Shown: in pieces, positions 43,583 to 52,728 of the stretch | Position numbering within the stretch: the first letter of the stretch is position 1 | Layout: every line of letters begins with the position of its first letter | From: Psychrobacillus sp040274765 | Lineage (GTDB): Bacteria; Bacillota; Bacilli; Bacillales_A; Planococcaceae | Direction of reading: 5' to 3' | Assembly: GCA_040274765.1 (NCBI GenBank) | Contig: JBEMAY010000001.1 | Location: forward strand, 29,264-93,263 | DNA length: 64,000 nt | Translations under genes and position numbers: made by a program | The notes under the pieces: generated by a model | Seen by the model: only the letters and a program-made list of their open reading frames with translations | Told to the model about the DNA's origin: nothing | Databases searched by the model: none

Positions 43583-43912
43583 GTGGCATGGATCTTACTT
43601 GTAGTTGCAGGCTTAACTGAAATTATTTGGGCGATTGGTTTGAAGGAGGCGCATGGTTTTACAGAGCTAATCCCTTCTCTTGTCACCATAATTTTTCTGG
43701 TTATCAGCTTTTTTTTATTTGCCCAGGCGATGAAGACGATTCCGATTGGAACTGCATATGCTATATTTACGGGAATAGGAGCTGCCGGAACGGCGGTTGT
43801 AGGTGTTTTATGGTTTAATGAACAACTAAATGTAGGCAAGGTCGTATTCTTATGCCTCCTACTTTTCGGTATCGTTGGGTTAAAACTAATTGATACAGAG
43901 GAGGCAGAGTAA
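43583..43912 (+). CDS. SMR-family multidrug/guanidinium-type transporter subunit (YkkC-like)
   Basis: The 109-residue protein has four helices. The essential Glu lies in helix 1 (GLTEIIWAIGLK), and the helix-3 signature PIGTAYAIFTGIGAAG is the SMR proton-coupled efflux hallmark. The GTG start at 43583 has GAGGTGAT upstream. Its stop overlaps the next SMR gene's ATG by one base, so the pair is probably an obligate heterodimer like YkkCD. I see no ykkC-type guanidine riboswitch in front. Confidence 0.87.
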   Translation: MAWILLVVAGLTEIIWAIGLKEAHGFTELIPSLVTIIFLVISFFLFAQAMKTIPIGTAYAIFTGIGAAGTAVVGVLWFNEQLNVGKVVFLCLLLFGIVGLKLIDTEEAE

Positions 43913-44226
43913 TGGAATGGATTATACTTATTATGGCAGGTCTATTTGAGGTCGGCTTTGTAATATGTATGAAGCTTTCTAATGGTTTTATAAACAAAAA
44001 ATTCTCACTACTTACCATCCTATCGGCTTCTTTCAGTTTCTTTTTACTTTCCTTAGCCCTCAAAGATATTTCTGTAGGTACAGGATATGCAGTTTGGACT
44101 GGGATTGGGGCAGCTGGAAGTGTTTTGATAGGTATGTATTTGTTTAATGAAAAGAAAAGTAGTCTAAAATTATTCTTTTTAAGCTGTATTATATGTGGAG
44201 TAGTTGGTTTAAAGCTATTTGGCTAA
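43912..44226 (+). CDS. SMR-family transporter partner subunit (YkkD-like)
   Basis: The 104-residue, four-helix protein has the Glu in helix 1 (GLFEVGFVICMKLS) and the helix-3 motif SVGTGYAVWTGIGAAG. It overlaps the upstream SMR gene by one base (TAATG). Such pairs insert with opposite topologies and export cationic compounds against protons. It is followed by ddl after 62 bases. Confidence 0.87.
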   Translation: MEWIILIMAGLFEVGFVICMKLSNGFINKKFSLLTILSASFSFFLLSLALKDISVGTGYAVWTGIGAAGSVLIGMYLFNEKKSSLKLFFLSCIICGVVGLKLFG

Positions 44227-44288
44227 CAATTCCGTATCGATAGGGTAAATGATAAAATAGAAATATCCAAAACGTGGAGGTCACATTA

Positions 44289-45395
44289 ATGAAATTGAAA
44301 TTAGGATTATTATATGGTGGGAAATCTGCTGAGCATGAGGTTTCTTTATTAACAGCAAGAGCAGTTTCACAAGCAATAGATTTTGATAAATATGAGGTGT
44401 ATCCTGTCTTCATCTCCAAAGAAGGAGAATGGAGAAAGGGACAAAAACTATTAGGTCCAGTTGAAAAGGTTGAAACGCTTCAATTTGGAGAAGATACAGG
44501 AAAAGCGAATGATATAACAAGCTTCCTACCTATTGAAAATACTACCCAAAACCTTGAGATTGCAAAAGGAAATGAAGGATTAGACGTGATCTTTCCATTG
44601 CTTCACGGACCAAACGGGGAAGACGGAACAGTTCAAGGATTACTAGAAGTATTAAATTTGCCTTACGTTGGAAATGGAGTTTTAGCTTCTGCTGCTGGAA
44701 TGGATAAAGTAGTCATGAAGCAGCTATTTGCCCAAGCTGGCTTAAAACAGGTTCCGTTTGTTCATTTCATTCGACGAGAGTGGAAAAACAATCAAATCGT
44801 TTTACTTGAAAAAATTGAGGGAAGCTTAAAATGGCCATTGTTTGTCAAACCAGCTAATCTAGGCTCCAGTGTTGGAATTACAAAGGTAAACAATCGCGAA
44901 GAGCTTATAAAAGCTATCGATCTGGCGTTTAAATATGACCGTAAAATCTTAGTAGAGCAAGGCATCGTAGCCCGTGAAATAGAGATGAGTGTCTTAGGAA
45001 ATGATTCTCCAAAATGTTCAGTAGCCGGTGAAGTATTGCCTACAAAAGACTTCTATGATTACTCTGCAAAATATATAGATGGTACAACAAATTATGCAAT
45101 CCCAGCAAACGTTTCAGATAGATTGCAAAAATCATTAGAGGATGCAGCAATCCGTGCATTCAAAGTATTAGATTGTTCTGGTTTAGTACGTGCAGATTTC
45201 TTTGTTACCGACACAGAAGAAGTGCTTATCAACGAAGTAAATACGATGCCTGGCTTTACTCCAATTAGCATGTATCCTAAGCTTTGGATGGCTTCGGGCC
45301 TTTCCTATTCAGATCTAATTGAGGAACTAATATCCCTAGCTATTGAACGATACGAGGAAAAACAGCAACTTGAACATTCGAAGGATGGAGAGTGA
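44289..45395 (+). CDS. ddl: D-alanine--D-alanine ligase
   Basis: Ddl joins two D-alanines with ATP to make the terminal dipeptide of the peptidoglycan precursor. The 368-residue protein has the ATP-grasp layout: LLYGGKSAEHEVSLLTA at the N-terminus, the LHGPNGEDGTVQG substrate block, KPANLGSSVGITKV for ATP binding, and VLINEVNTMPGFTPISMYPKL for magnesium and substrate binding. ATG 44289 has GGAGGT upstream. It overlaps murF by four bases, so the two D-Ala-D-Ala steps are coupled. Confidence 0.96.
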   Translation: MKLKLGLLYGGKSAEHEVSLLTARAVSQAIDFDKYEVYPVFISKEGEWRKGQKLLGPVEKVETLQFGEDTGKANDITSFLPIENTTQNLEIAKGNEGLDVIFPLLHGPNGEDGTVQGLLEVLNLPYVGNGVLASAAGMDKVVMKQLFAQAGLKQVPFVHFIRREWKNNQIVLLEKIEGSLKWPLFVKPANLGSSVGITKVNNREELIKAIDLAFKYDRKILVEQGIVAREIEMSVLGNDSPKCSVAGEVLPTKDFYDYSAKYIDGTTNYAIPANVSDRLQKSLEDAAIRAFKVLDCSGLVRADFFVTDTEEVLINEVNTMPGFTPISMYPKLWMASGLSYSDLIEELISLAIERYEEKQQLEHSKDGE

Positions 45396-46768
45396 CTAAG
45401 TTGAAAAAAACATTAGCACATATCGCAAAATGGTTAGGTTTAGAACAACCATCTATGAATCCATTAGTGACTGGAGTTTCTATTAACACACGTACATTAA
45501 AGTCAGGTGATCTATTTATCCCTTTTCGAGGGGAGAATGTAAATGGTCATAAATTCGTAGAGGCGGCATTTGATAAAGGAGCTGCGGCAGCATTTTGGTT
45601 AAAGGATGAGCCTAATCCTCCTAAGAATGTTCCTTTGTTATTTGTAGACAGTAGTGAAGCGGCACTTCAACAAATGGCTAGAGCTTATCGAGAAGAGCTA
45701 TCCACCGTTTTCATAGGAATCACTGGCTCGAATGGTAAAACCTCTACAAAGGATCTAATTGCAGGAATGCTTGCTCCTTATTATCGAGTAAAGAAGACAG
45801 AGGGGAATTTTAATAATGAATTAGGACTTCCTTTAACTATTCTTTCCTTAGAAGAGGACACTGAGTATGCAGTACTGGAGATGGGAATGAGTTCGTTTGG
45901 TGAAATAGAATTCCTTTCCAATATGGCAAAGCCAACCTATGCGGTGATCACTAACATCGGGGAAGCACATATGCAGGATCTCGGTTCTCGTGAAGGAATT
46001 GCAAAAGCAAAGTTTGAAATTATAGCTGGTTTAAATAAGGATGGGCTATTCGTTTATGATGGGGATGAACCTCTTTTAAAACCATTTGTTTCGAATGTAC
46101 CAGATTTAAATACTAAATCCTTTGGTACAGGAAATAATAACGATTTACGTATTGAACAAGTTACATTTACTGAACATGGAAGCAGTTTTATTGTAAATGG
46201 AGAGCTAAATCAAGAAATGTCTATACCCATTTTAGGGGAGCATCAAGTGAAGAATACGTTGGCAGCATTACTTGTAGGGAAAGAAATAGGTTTGTCGAGT
46301 CAACAGATGCGAGATGCTTTAAAACGGATCGTACTAACCGATATGCGCATGCAGGTAATTGAAACTAAGAATGGTAGTATTTTTATTAACGATGCATATA
46401 ATGCGGCGCCAACTTCTATGAGAGCTGCTATTCATTTTTTAGAAAAATCGACTATTAAAACAGATAAATGGCTAGTCCTTGGAGATATGCTGGAGCTAGG
46501 ACCGAATGAAAAAAACTTCCACGAGGAAATTGCCGAGTATATATCCAATGATGTATTTTCAGGTGTTTGCTTATTTGGACCACGTATGAAATGGCTAAAT
46601 GCCCGCTTAGCCGACCAATTCGATGAACAACAGCTTATATGGGCGGAAAATGATTACGAATTGCTTATTTCCTTCTTAGAATCGAAAATAACAGATCAAT
46701 CTATTGTTTTAGTTAAAGGGTCAAGGGGAATGAAGTTAGAAAAGGTAATTGAACCCTTTCAAAAATAG
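45392..46768 (+). CDS. murF: UDP-N-acetylmuramoyl-tripeptide--D-alanyl-D-alanine ligase
   Basis: MurF attaches D-Ala-D-Ala to UDP-MurNAc-tripeptide. The 458-residue Mur ligase shows ATP-binding GITGSNGKTSTKDLI (about 110-124), VLEMGMSSFGEIEFL, NIGEAHMQDLGSREGIAKAK, the hinge NDAYNAAPTSMRAA and LGDMLELG. The GTG at 45392 overlaps the ddl stop and has AAGGATGGAG upstream. A TTG nine bases on is a possible alternative start. Confidence 0.96.
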   Translation: MTKLKKTLAHIAKWLGLEQPSMNPLVTGVSINTRTLKSGDLFIPFRGENVNGHKFVEAAFDKGAAAAFWLKDEPNPPKNVPLLFVDSSEAALQQMARAYREELSTVFIGITGSNGKTSTKDLIAGMLAPYYRVKKTEGNFNNELGLPLTILSLEEDTEYAVLEMGMSSFGEIEFLSNMAKPTYAVITNIGEAHMQDLGSREGIAKAKFEIIAGLNKDGLFVYDGDEPLLKPFVSNVPDLNTKSFGTGNNNDLRIEQVTFTEHGSSFIVNGELNQEMSIPILGEHQVKNTLAALLVGKEIGLSSQQMRDALKRIVLTDMRMQVIETKNGSIFINDAYNAAPTSMRAAIHFLEKSTIKTDKWLVLGDMLELGPNEKNFHEEIAEYISNDVFSGVCLFGPRMKWLNARLADQFDEQQLIWAENDYELLISFLESKITDQSIVLVKGSRGMKLEKVIEPFQK

Positions 46769-46785
46769 TAGAGAGTAGGGATGAC

Positions 46786-47481
46786 ATGAAAACAGGGGTA
46801 CTTTGCTTACATGGCTTTACTGGAGGTCCTTACGAGGTTCAACCTTATGTAGACTACCTAAAAGTAAATACAAACTGGAAAATTGTAGTTCCTACTTTAC
46901 CTGGCCATGGGGAAACACTAGAATTAAAAAACCTAACAGCAGAATCATGGATGATGGCGGCTGAGCAGGCGCTGCGTTTACTTCAAAAAGAAGTAGATCG
47001 AGTGTTTATAGTTGGTTTTTCCATGGGCGGGATTATTGCCATTTACTTGGCTCTACGCTATAAAATTGAAAGATTGGTTTTATTAAGTGCTGCTGCAAAA
47101 TACATAAATCCAACACAGTTGCTACATGATATAGGAGACGTCGCAAAAAATATAGTTGAAGGTAAAGCAGAAGAAAATACGCTCTTTCAAATCTATAGTA
47201 ATAAACTTCGTGCAACTCCAATACAGGCAGCTTTAGAATTTGTTCGAGTGGTTAAGATGGTTGAACCCTATTATGATCAAATCACAATTCCAGTATGTTT
47301 AATCCAGGGAAAGAAGGATGGGATCGTTCCATTTTCGACAGCTCCTTACTTATTTGACCATATTCGTTCAACAAACAAGCAGCTCATTTTTTCGGAAAAC
47401 GGGAAGCACCATATTTGTTATAGCGATGATTGTCAGGATTGGTTCCCCCAAGCTCTTACCTTTTTAAGGGAAGAAATGTAA
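46786..47481 (+). CDS. Alpha/beta-hydrolase carboxylesterase
   Basis: The 231-residue protein has LCLHGFTGGPYEV with the oxyanion-hole region, the nucleophile elbow GFSMGG (Ser about 79), an Asp in GKKDGIVP and a His in GKHHICYSDD. This is the catalytic triad of short carboxylesterases like Est30 of Geobacillus, which act on medium-chain esters. It sits between murF and cshA, 17 bases after murF, and may be read through from the ddl-murF transcript. The natural substrate is unknown. Confidence 0.87.
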   Translation: MKTGVLCLHGFTGGPYEVQPYVDYLKVNTNWKIVVPTLPGHGETLELKNLTAESWMMAAEQALRLLQKEVDRVFIVGFSMGGIIAIYLALRYKIERLVLLSAAAKYINPTQLLHDIGDVAKNIVEGKAEENTLFQIYSNKLRATPIQAALEFVRVVKMVEPYYDQITIPVCLIQGKKDGIVPFSTAPYLFDHIRSTNKQLIFSENGKHHICYSDDCQDWFPQALTFLREEM

Positions 47482-47518
47482 GAGTTGATACTAACAACTG
47501 ACTTTAAATTCTAATTCA

Positions 47519-47547
47519 TTGCAACTGGGGCAATTGCATGCTATACT
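47519..47547 (+). promoter_or_regulatory. Promoter of the cshA leader
   Basis: TTGCAA (47519-47524), 17 bases, TATACT (47542-47547) predicts a start near 47555, about 260 bases before the cshA coding region. Confidence 0.7.
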
Positions 47548-47580
47548 ACGTTTAGAACAATGGATACATTTTGTGCGAAG

Positions 47581-47614
47581 ACTCTTCAGCATTTATTGAA
47601 GAGTACTTTTTTTT
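47581..47614 (+). terminator. Terminator-like hairpin in the cshA leader (possible attenuator)
   Basis: ACTCTTCA (47581-47588) and TGAAGAGT (47597-47604) form a perfect 8-bp stem with an eight-base loop and then eight Ts (47607-47614). Coming about 30 bases after a predicted promoter, it would yield either a short RNA or attenuation of cshA. Confidence 0.65.
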
Positions 47615-47814
47615 GAACATAACGGTTTGTTTACGTAAGAATTAACGAACCGCTCGGCAAAAGACCGGGCTTTCCCTTTATATTAGACCCCTCTGATTGA
47701 AACCACAGAGAATTTTAAGTAACGGAAACGTTCCTCGTATAGGCTCGAATTTGCCGCAATTTCATCTGAAAATGTAACCATTTGTCAAAACAGAACACAA
47801 AGGAGATTAAAATT

Positions 47815-49353
47815 TTGACAAATTTTTCAGAATTAAATATTAGCGCTTCTACATTAAAATCCGTACAACGAATGGGATTTGAAGAAGCTACACCAATCCA
47901 AGAAGGTACTATTACACATGCTATGGAAGGCCGCGACATCATTGGCCAAGCACAAACAGGTACTGGTAAAACTGCCGCTTTCGGTATTCCGATGATTGAA
48001 AAGATTGATCCTAAAAACCCTAACATTCAGTCTTTAATTATTGCTCCAACTCGTGAGCTTGCAATTCAAGTTTCTGAAGAGCTATATAAATTAGGCTATG
48101 ACAAAAAAGTTCGTTTACTTTCTGTTTACGGAGGACAAGAAATTGGCCGTCAAATCCGTGCACTTAAAAATAAGCCACAAGTAATCGTTGGTACACCTGG
48201 TCGTATTCTTGACCATATTAACCGTCGTACTTTAAAGCTTGACCAAGTAGAAACGCTAATCTTGGACGAAGCGGATGAAATGTTAAACATGGGCTTCATT
48301 GATGATATCAATACAATTTTAGAAAGTGTTCCAGATAATCGTCAAACACTATTGTTCTCAGCTACTATGCCGGGACCAATTCGTAAAATTGCTGATAAAT
48401 TCATGAAAGATCCAGTAGAAGTTAAGATTAAATCTAAAGAAATGACTGTTGAAAATATTGAGCAGTTCTATGTAAAAGCTACTGAGCGTGAAAAATTCGA
48501 TTTCCTTTCTAGAATATTGAATGTACACCAACCAGAGCTTGCAATTATCTTTGGACGTACTAAACGTCGTGTAGACGAGCTATCAAATGCCCTAAGCATC
48601 CGTGGTTACTTAGCTGAAGGAATTCATGGAGATTTAAGCCAAGCGAAGCGTATGTCTGTTTTAAAACAGTTCAAATCAAATAAAATTGATATTCTTGTTG
48701 CAACTGACGTAGCTGCTCGTGGATTAGATATCTCAGGCGTTACTCACGTTTATAACTTCGATATTCCACAAGATCCAGAAAGCTATGTTCACCGTATCGG
48801 TCGTACTGGACGCGCTGGTAAAAGTGGTATTGCGGTTACATTCGTTACACCAAGAGAAATGGGTTACCTGCGTATTGTAGAAGACACTACGAAAAAACGT
48901 ATGACAGCTCTTCGTCCACCAAGCTCAGATGAAGCATTGATGGGACAACAGCGTGTTGCAATTGAAGCTCTTACTGAAATTATTAACAAAAATGACTTAG
49001 GTGACTATCGTACACTTGCAGCTGAAATGCTTGAAAAGCATGAAGCAGTTGACGTGGTTGCAGCAGCAATCAAATCAATGACAAAAGAGCCAGACGATTC
49101 ACCAATTTCACTTTCAGAAGAACGCCCATTACCTGCTCGTAGAGAGCGTAGCGGTGGCGGACGCAGTGGCGGTGGATATAAAGGTAACCGTAGCGGCGGA
49201 GGTGGACGTAGTTCATCATCACGCGGAGGAAGTGATCGCGGATCTTCTCGTTCAGGAAGCGGTTCTCGTCCAAGTGGTCGTCGTAGCAGTGGTCCTCGTG
49301 ACGGTTCTACACAACGTAGCACAAGAACTCGTACACCACGTAACGAAGGATAA
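47815..49353 (+). CDS. cshA: DEAD-box ATP-dependent RNA helicase CshA
   Basis: CshA remodels structured RNA with the RNA degradosome and ribosome assembly, and is important in the cold. The 512-residue protein shows the Q motif (TPIQ), AQTGTGKT (Walker A), PTRELA, DEAD, FSATMP and HRIGRTGRAG. A C-terminal tail (about 440-512) is rich in Arg, Gly and Ser, typical of RNA-binding RGG tails. TTG 47815 has AAAGGAG nine bases upstream. It is preceded by an unusually long leader with an attenuator-like hairpin. Gene order after it matches B. subtilis ydbR-ydbS-ydbT. Confidence 0.95.
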   Translation: MTNFSELNISASTLKSVQRMGFEEATPIQEGTITHAMEGRDIIGQAQTGTGKTAAFGIPMIEKIDPKNPNIQSLIIAPTRELAIQVSEELYKLGYDKKVRLLSVYGGQEIGRQIRALKNKPQVIVGTPGRILDHINRRTLKLDQVETLILDEADEMLNMGFIDDINTILESVPDNRQTLLFSATMPGPIRKIADKFMKDPVEVKIKSKEMTVENIEQFYVKATEREKFDFLSRILNVHQPELAIIFGRTKRRVDELSNALSIRGYLAEGIHGDLSQAKRMSVLKQFKSNKIDILVATDVAARGLDISGVTHVYNFDIPQDPESYVHRIGRTGRAGKSGIAVTFVTPREMGYLRIVEDTTKKRMTALRPPSSDEALMGQQRVAIEALTEIINKNDLGDYRTLAAEMLEKHEAVDVVAAAIKSMTKEPDDSPISLSEERPLPARRERSGGGRSGGGYKGNRSGGGGRSSSSRGGSDRGSSRSGSGSRPSGRRSSGPRDGSTQRSTRTRTPRNEG

Positions 49354-49368
49354 TCATATAATTTTGAA

Positions 49369-49402
49369 AGGTGAATCCACTTTGTTGGGTTCACCTTTTT
49401 TA
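49369..49402 (+). terminator. Intrinsic terminator of cshA
   Basis: AGGTGAATCC pairs with GGGTTCACCT around a short loop, followed by six Ts. Confidence 0.88.
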
Positions 49403-49617
49403 TATTTAAGCGATGGATGATGGCTTTTCGTTCCCCCCGAGGAAAGGTCAGCCGAAAGCGAAAATCATTTCTACATACTTATATAAAAGTATTTTCAGTC
49501 ACACTTCTTGTTACTTGCTATAAAAAGGAATTATAATAATTTATTCATATAAGCCATAAAGTTGAAACATTTTTGTTTTATATTCGTATACAATGAAATA
49601 AGAAGAGGTGAATGATA

Positions 49618-50097
49618 ATGAGAAAAGAACCGATAAATCGAATATCCATAAAAGGTTTAAGAGTATGGAGAATTTATGGCATCATACAAACCCTAGTCGT
49701 TCTGTTATTAGGTGTGGGAACAGGCGTAATCAATTATTTTACGGGGGACTATATTTGGTTATACATAGTTGCAGGAGCAGTAGTATTGCTATTTGGGTAT
49801 CTATTCATTTATTTATTTCCTAAGGTTAGATGGAGCCGATGGAGATACGAGGTAAGGGACCAGGAAATAGAGCTTCAGCATGGGCTGTTTGTTGTGAAGA
49901 GAACGCTAGTCCCAATGGTTAGAGTTCAACATGTAGACACGGAGCAAGGACCAATTTTACGAAAGTATGACTTGGCAGCTATTACAATCTCGACGGCTGC
50001 TACAAGCCATACAATCCCTGCGTTAATAACGGAAGAAGCGGATGAACTGCGAGGAAGAATTTCTGTACTAGCAAGGGTGGCGGAAGAAGATGTCTAA
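49618..50097 (+). CDS. PH-domain (bPH2/DUF304) membrane protein, YdbS-like
   Basis: The 159-residue protein has two membrane helices (about 20-40 and 48-68), then a bacterial PH-like domain (about 75-150) with YEVRDQEIELQHGLFVVKRTLVPMVRVQHVDTEQGP. ATG 49618 is used because AGAGGTG lies seven bases before it. It overlaps the next gene by eight bases and sits where ydbS does in B. subtilis. The YdbS-YdbT pair was reported to give resistance to a bacteriocin (LCI or amylocyclicin-type) in relatives; that role is not visible here. Confidence 0.85.
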   Translation: MRKEPINRISIKGLRVWRIYGIIQTLVVLLLGVGTGVINYFTGDYIWLYIVAGAVVLLFGYLFIYLFPKVRWSRWRYEVRDQEIELQHGLFVVKRTLVPMVRVQHVDTEQGPILRKYDLAAITISTAATSHTIPALITEEADELRGRISVLARVAEEDV

Positions 50098-51589
50098 GGA
50101 AAAGTATAGACTTCACCCGATTTCTGCTCTTATAAATTTTGTTAAGGTCTTAAAGGAAATGATCTTACCATTGATCGTTTTAGTGTTAGTCAATGGTTTT
50201 GGAGATGACGCAAACTTTTGGTCTGGACTTTTCACGTATGGTATATACGGAGTACTACTTTTGTTCATGCTCATTAGTGGAATCATTAAATGGAAAAGAT
50301 TTCGCTATTGGTTTGAAGATGGGGAATTACGAATAGAATATGGATTGTTTGTAAAGAAAAAGCGATATATCCCTTTCGAGCGTATTCAGAGTCTCGACTA
50401 CACGGAAGGTATTTTCCATAGACCTTTTGGATTGGTCAAAGTAAAGGTGGAGACAGCAGGCGGTGGGCCTACAAAGGAGGCAGACGCTGAGCTTACTGCC
50501 ATTACAAAGGAAGCTGCAGAGCAAATAAAGAAAGAAATCATGCTTGCTAAAGGCCAAAGCACTCCAATTATAGAAGAGGGCTCGGAAATTGAAGAGACCA
50601 TTATTGAAGAAAAGAAACCAATTTTTCGGATGTCTACAAAGGATCTTCTCGTCCTAGCTAGTACTTCAGGAGGGGTTGGCGTATTCTTTTCTGGTCTTGC
50701 GGTATTTGCATCTCAATTCTCTGAATTTATTCCCTACGAAGCAATTTATAACGAGATTATGATCTTTATCAAGTTTGGAGTACTCATGGTAGTCTTGATA
50801 ATTTTCGCGGTCTTACTTATGGCTTGGATAGTTTCAGTTCTGTTAACCTTCATTAACTATTATGACTTTACAATAAAGATAGAAGACGACGAGATTATAA
50901 TAACTAGAGGTCTTTTAGAGAAAAAGAAAATTACTATTCCCTTATCACGTATACAAGGAGTACGCTTAGTAGAAAATCCTCTTAGACAGCTAACAGGATA
51001 TGCAACGGTAACTGTAGATAGTGCAGGAGGGTCAATGGCGGAAAAGGATGAAACCATTCGTCTATTACCGTTAATAAAAAAATCAGAGATTTATCCAATA
51101 TTAGCAGAGATTTTTCCAGACTTTCAAATGCAGCCTAGTTTTGAAAGAGTACCAAGTAAGTCTAGGAAATTCTTCTATCGTTTAGATTTACTGTGGATTT
51201 TACCTATAGCGGCTACAGTCATTTACTTCTTTTATCCATATGGACTATTATCGCTTCTATTAGTCCCAGCAAGCTTTGGTTTAGGATTGTGGCAGAAGAG
51301 GACAGCAGGCTTTTATATAGAAGAGACGCAGTTAGTTGCCCAATACCGATTATTTAGTAGAGTGACTGTTTGGATGGAGAAGAGAAGAATTCAGTCGATG
51401 ACAGCTCGAACCACGTATTTTCAGAAGAAGTCAGACGTAGCATCTATCGTAGTAACTATAAAGTCTGGGGTCGGTGGGGCAGAAACAGTAATCCCCCATA
51501 TCGAAAGGGTACATTCTGAAAAACTATTAAGCTGGTATGAGCCAATAAGAAAACCTAAAATAGATATAGAAAAAGAACAGTCCGAATAA
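50090..51589 (+). CDS. PH-domain (bPH2/DUF304) membrane protein, YdbT-like
   Basis: The 499-residue protein has several paired membrane helices and three bPH2 repeats, each with the pattern of FEDGELRIEYGLFVKKKRYIP then IQ...: about 75-155, 265-345 and 410-490. It starts inside the ydbS-like gene (8-base overlap) with GGAAGAAGATG as ribosome site. The two proteins probably form a membrane complex. Function is inferred only from the B. subtilis ydbST pair. Confidence 0.85.
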   Translation: MSKEKYRLHPISALINFVKVLKEMILPLIVLVLVNGFGDDANFWSGLFTYGIYGVLLLFMLISGIIKWKRFRYWFEDGELRIEYGLFVKKKRYIPFERIQSLDYTEGIFHRPFGLVKVKVETAGGGPTKEADAELTAITKEAAEQIKKEIMLAKGQSTPIIEEGSEIEETIIEEKKPIFRMSTKDLLVLASTSGGVGVFFSGLAVFASQFSEFIPYEAIYNEIMIFIKFGVLMVVLIIFAVLLMAWIVSVLLTFINYYDFTIKIEDDEIIITRGLLEKKKITIPLSRIQGVRLVENPLRQLTGYATVTVDSAGGSMAEKDETIRLLPLIKKSEIYPILAEIFPDFQMQPSFERVPSKSRKFFYRLDLLWILPIAATVIYFFYPYGLLSLLLVPASFGLGLWQKRTAGFYIEETQLVAQYRLFSRVTVWMEKRRIQSMTARTTYFQKKSDVASIVVTIKSGVGGAETVIPHIERVHSEKLLSWYEPIRKPKIDIEKEQSE

Positions 51590-51603
51590 GGGCTGTTCTT
51601 TTC
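51571..51603. terminator. Bidirectional terminator after the ydbT-like gene
   Basis: AAGAACAGTCC pairs with GGGCTGTTCTT (one G-U pair). It includes the ydbT-like stop codon in its loop and separates that gene from the convergent rhomboid gene. Confidence 0.8.
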
Positions 51604-51618
51604 TTTGAGATTTATTAG

Positions 51619-52248
51619 TTACTTTACTACCTTGTATGGGTTCTTCTTTTTCTTCCAAGAGGTAATTCGTTTAGGATGAAAATAAACCATACCAAGTATA
51701 AAGCCAGTGGCTAAGCCGCCGAGATGTGCCGTCACTCCTACATTTGGTTGTAAGAATGAAAGGATGACGCCGATTACAAGAATTGGGATAATAATCTGTC
51801 TTAGCTGCGGATATAAGTGTTTAGTATAATAAACTAATGCGGCAAAAGCACCTAAAATTCCGTATATTGCCCCACTTGCTCCAAGTCCAGCATAATTCCA
51901 GTCATGTATCAAATAAGTTGCTACATTACCCATGAAGCCTGATAAGAAGTAAATTGTTAAGAACCTAGCTTTACCAGCAAGCTGCTCCAACTCAGGACCA
52001 AAGATATATAAGGAGAACATATTAAATAGTAAGTGAGCGAACCCTGAATGCAGGAACATGGATGTAATTAGTCTCCAATACTCACCATCAGCAATAAGCA
52101 GGTTAACCCCCATCCCCATATACCGCAAATAGATCCCATAAACCGGTATAATAGTTAAAAGGAAGATAAAAATATTGATGGCTATTAAAGTGGAAACAAT
52201 CGGATATAATTTTATGTATTGTTTAAAGCTTTCTCTTCTGGAAAACAT
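51619..52248 (-). CDS. Rhomboid-family intramembrane serine protease (YdcA-like)
   Basis: The 209-residue protein has six membrane helices. It has the rhomboid WRLITSMFLHSGFAHLLFNM block, the catalytic Ser in GLGASGAIYG (about 125) and the catalytic His in TAHLGGLATG (about 177). Rhomboids cleave membrane-anchored substrates within the bilayer. Position and orientation match ydcA between ydbT and acpS in B. subtilis. GAGGTGAG precedes the ATG. Confidence 0.9.
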   Translation of the reverse strand: MFSRRESFKQYIKLYPIVSTLIAINIFIFLLTIIPVYGIYLRYMGMGVNLLIADGEYWRLITSMFLHSGFAHLLFNMFSLYIFGPELEQLAGKARFLTIYFLSGFMGNVATYLIHDWNYAGLGASGAIYGILGAFAALVYYTKHLYPQLRQIIIPILVIGVILSFLQPNVGVTAHLGGLATGFILGMVYFHPKRITSWKKKKNPYKVVK

Positions 52249-52315
52249 ACTCTCACCTCAAATTTCTTATTAATAGTATATCTTGTAAAGGTGATATAGG
52301 AAAGGAAGAACGTTT

Positions 52316-52669
52316 ATGATTACTGGTATAGGCTTAGATATAACGGAAATAAAAAAAATAGAATCCATTTCAATTAAATCGCCAAAGTTTATTACACGTG
52401 TTTTAACAAAAAAAGAAAAAGATCTTATGAACACCTTATCTGGTGCTCGGCAAATAGAATTTCTAGCAGGGAGATTTGCTGCGAAAGAAGCTTTCTCTAA
52501 AGCTTTAGGTACTGGTATTGGGAAAGATTGCAGCTTTCAAGATATAGAAATTTTAAAAGAAAGTTCTGGGAAACCTATACTTTTTTTTAAGGAAAAGCCT
52601 ATAAATGGCTTTGTTTCAATAACTCACACAAAAGATTATGCTGCTGCACAAGTAATTCTTCAATCATAA
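52316..52669 (+). CDS. acpS: Holo-[acyl-carrier-protein] synthase
   Basis: AcpS transfers 4'-phosphopantetheine from CoA to ACP. The 117-residue protein shows GIGLDITEI with the metal-binding Asp8 and the second motif FAAKEAFSKALGTG (Glu about 58), both intact. The gene starts on the plus strand after the divergent rhomboid gene, with GAAGGAAG upstream. It heads the acpS-ydcC-alr group. Confidence 0.95.
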   Translation: MITGIGLDITEIKKIESISIKSPKFITRVLTKKEKDLMNTLSGARQIEFLAGRFAAKEAFSKALGTGIGKDCSFQDIEILKESSGKPILFFKEKPINGFVSITHTKDYAAAQVILQS

Positions 52670-52728
52670 CCGGTCGTCCACCTACATACAATGAACGAAG
52701 GCAGTGATAATAGAAAGGGTGGACAAAA

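Noticed and set aside
49005..49420. Pro/Arg- and Val-rich ORFs overlapping the end of cshA
   Set aside because: They are frame shadows of the RGG-rich tail of the helicase.
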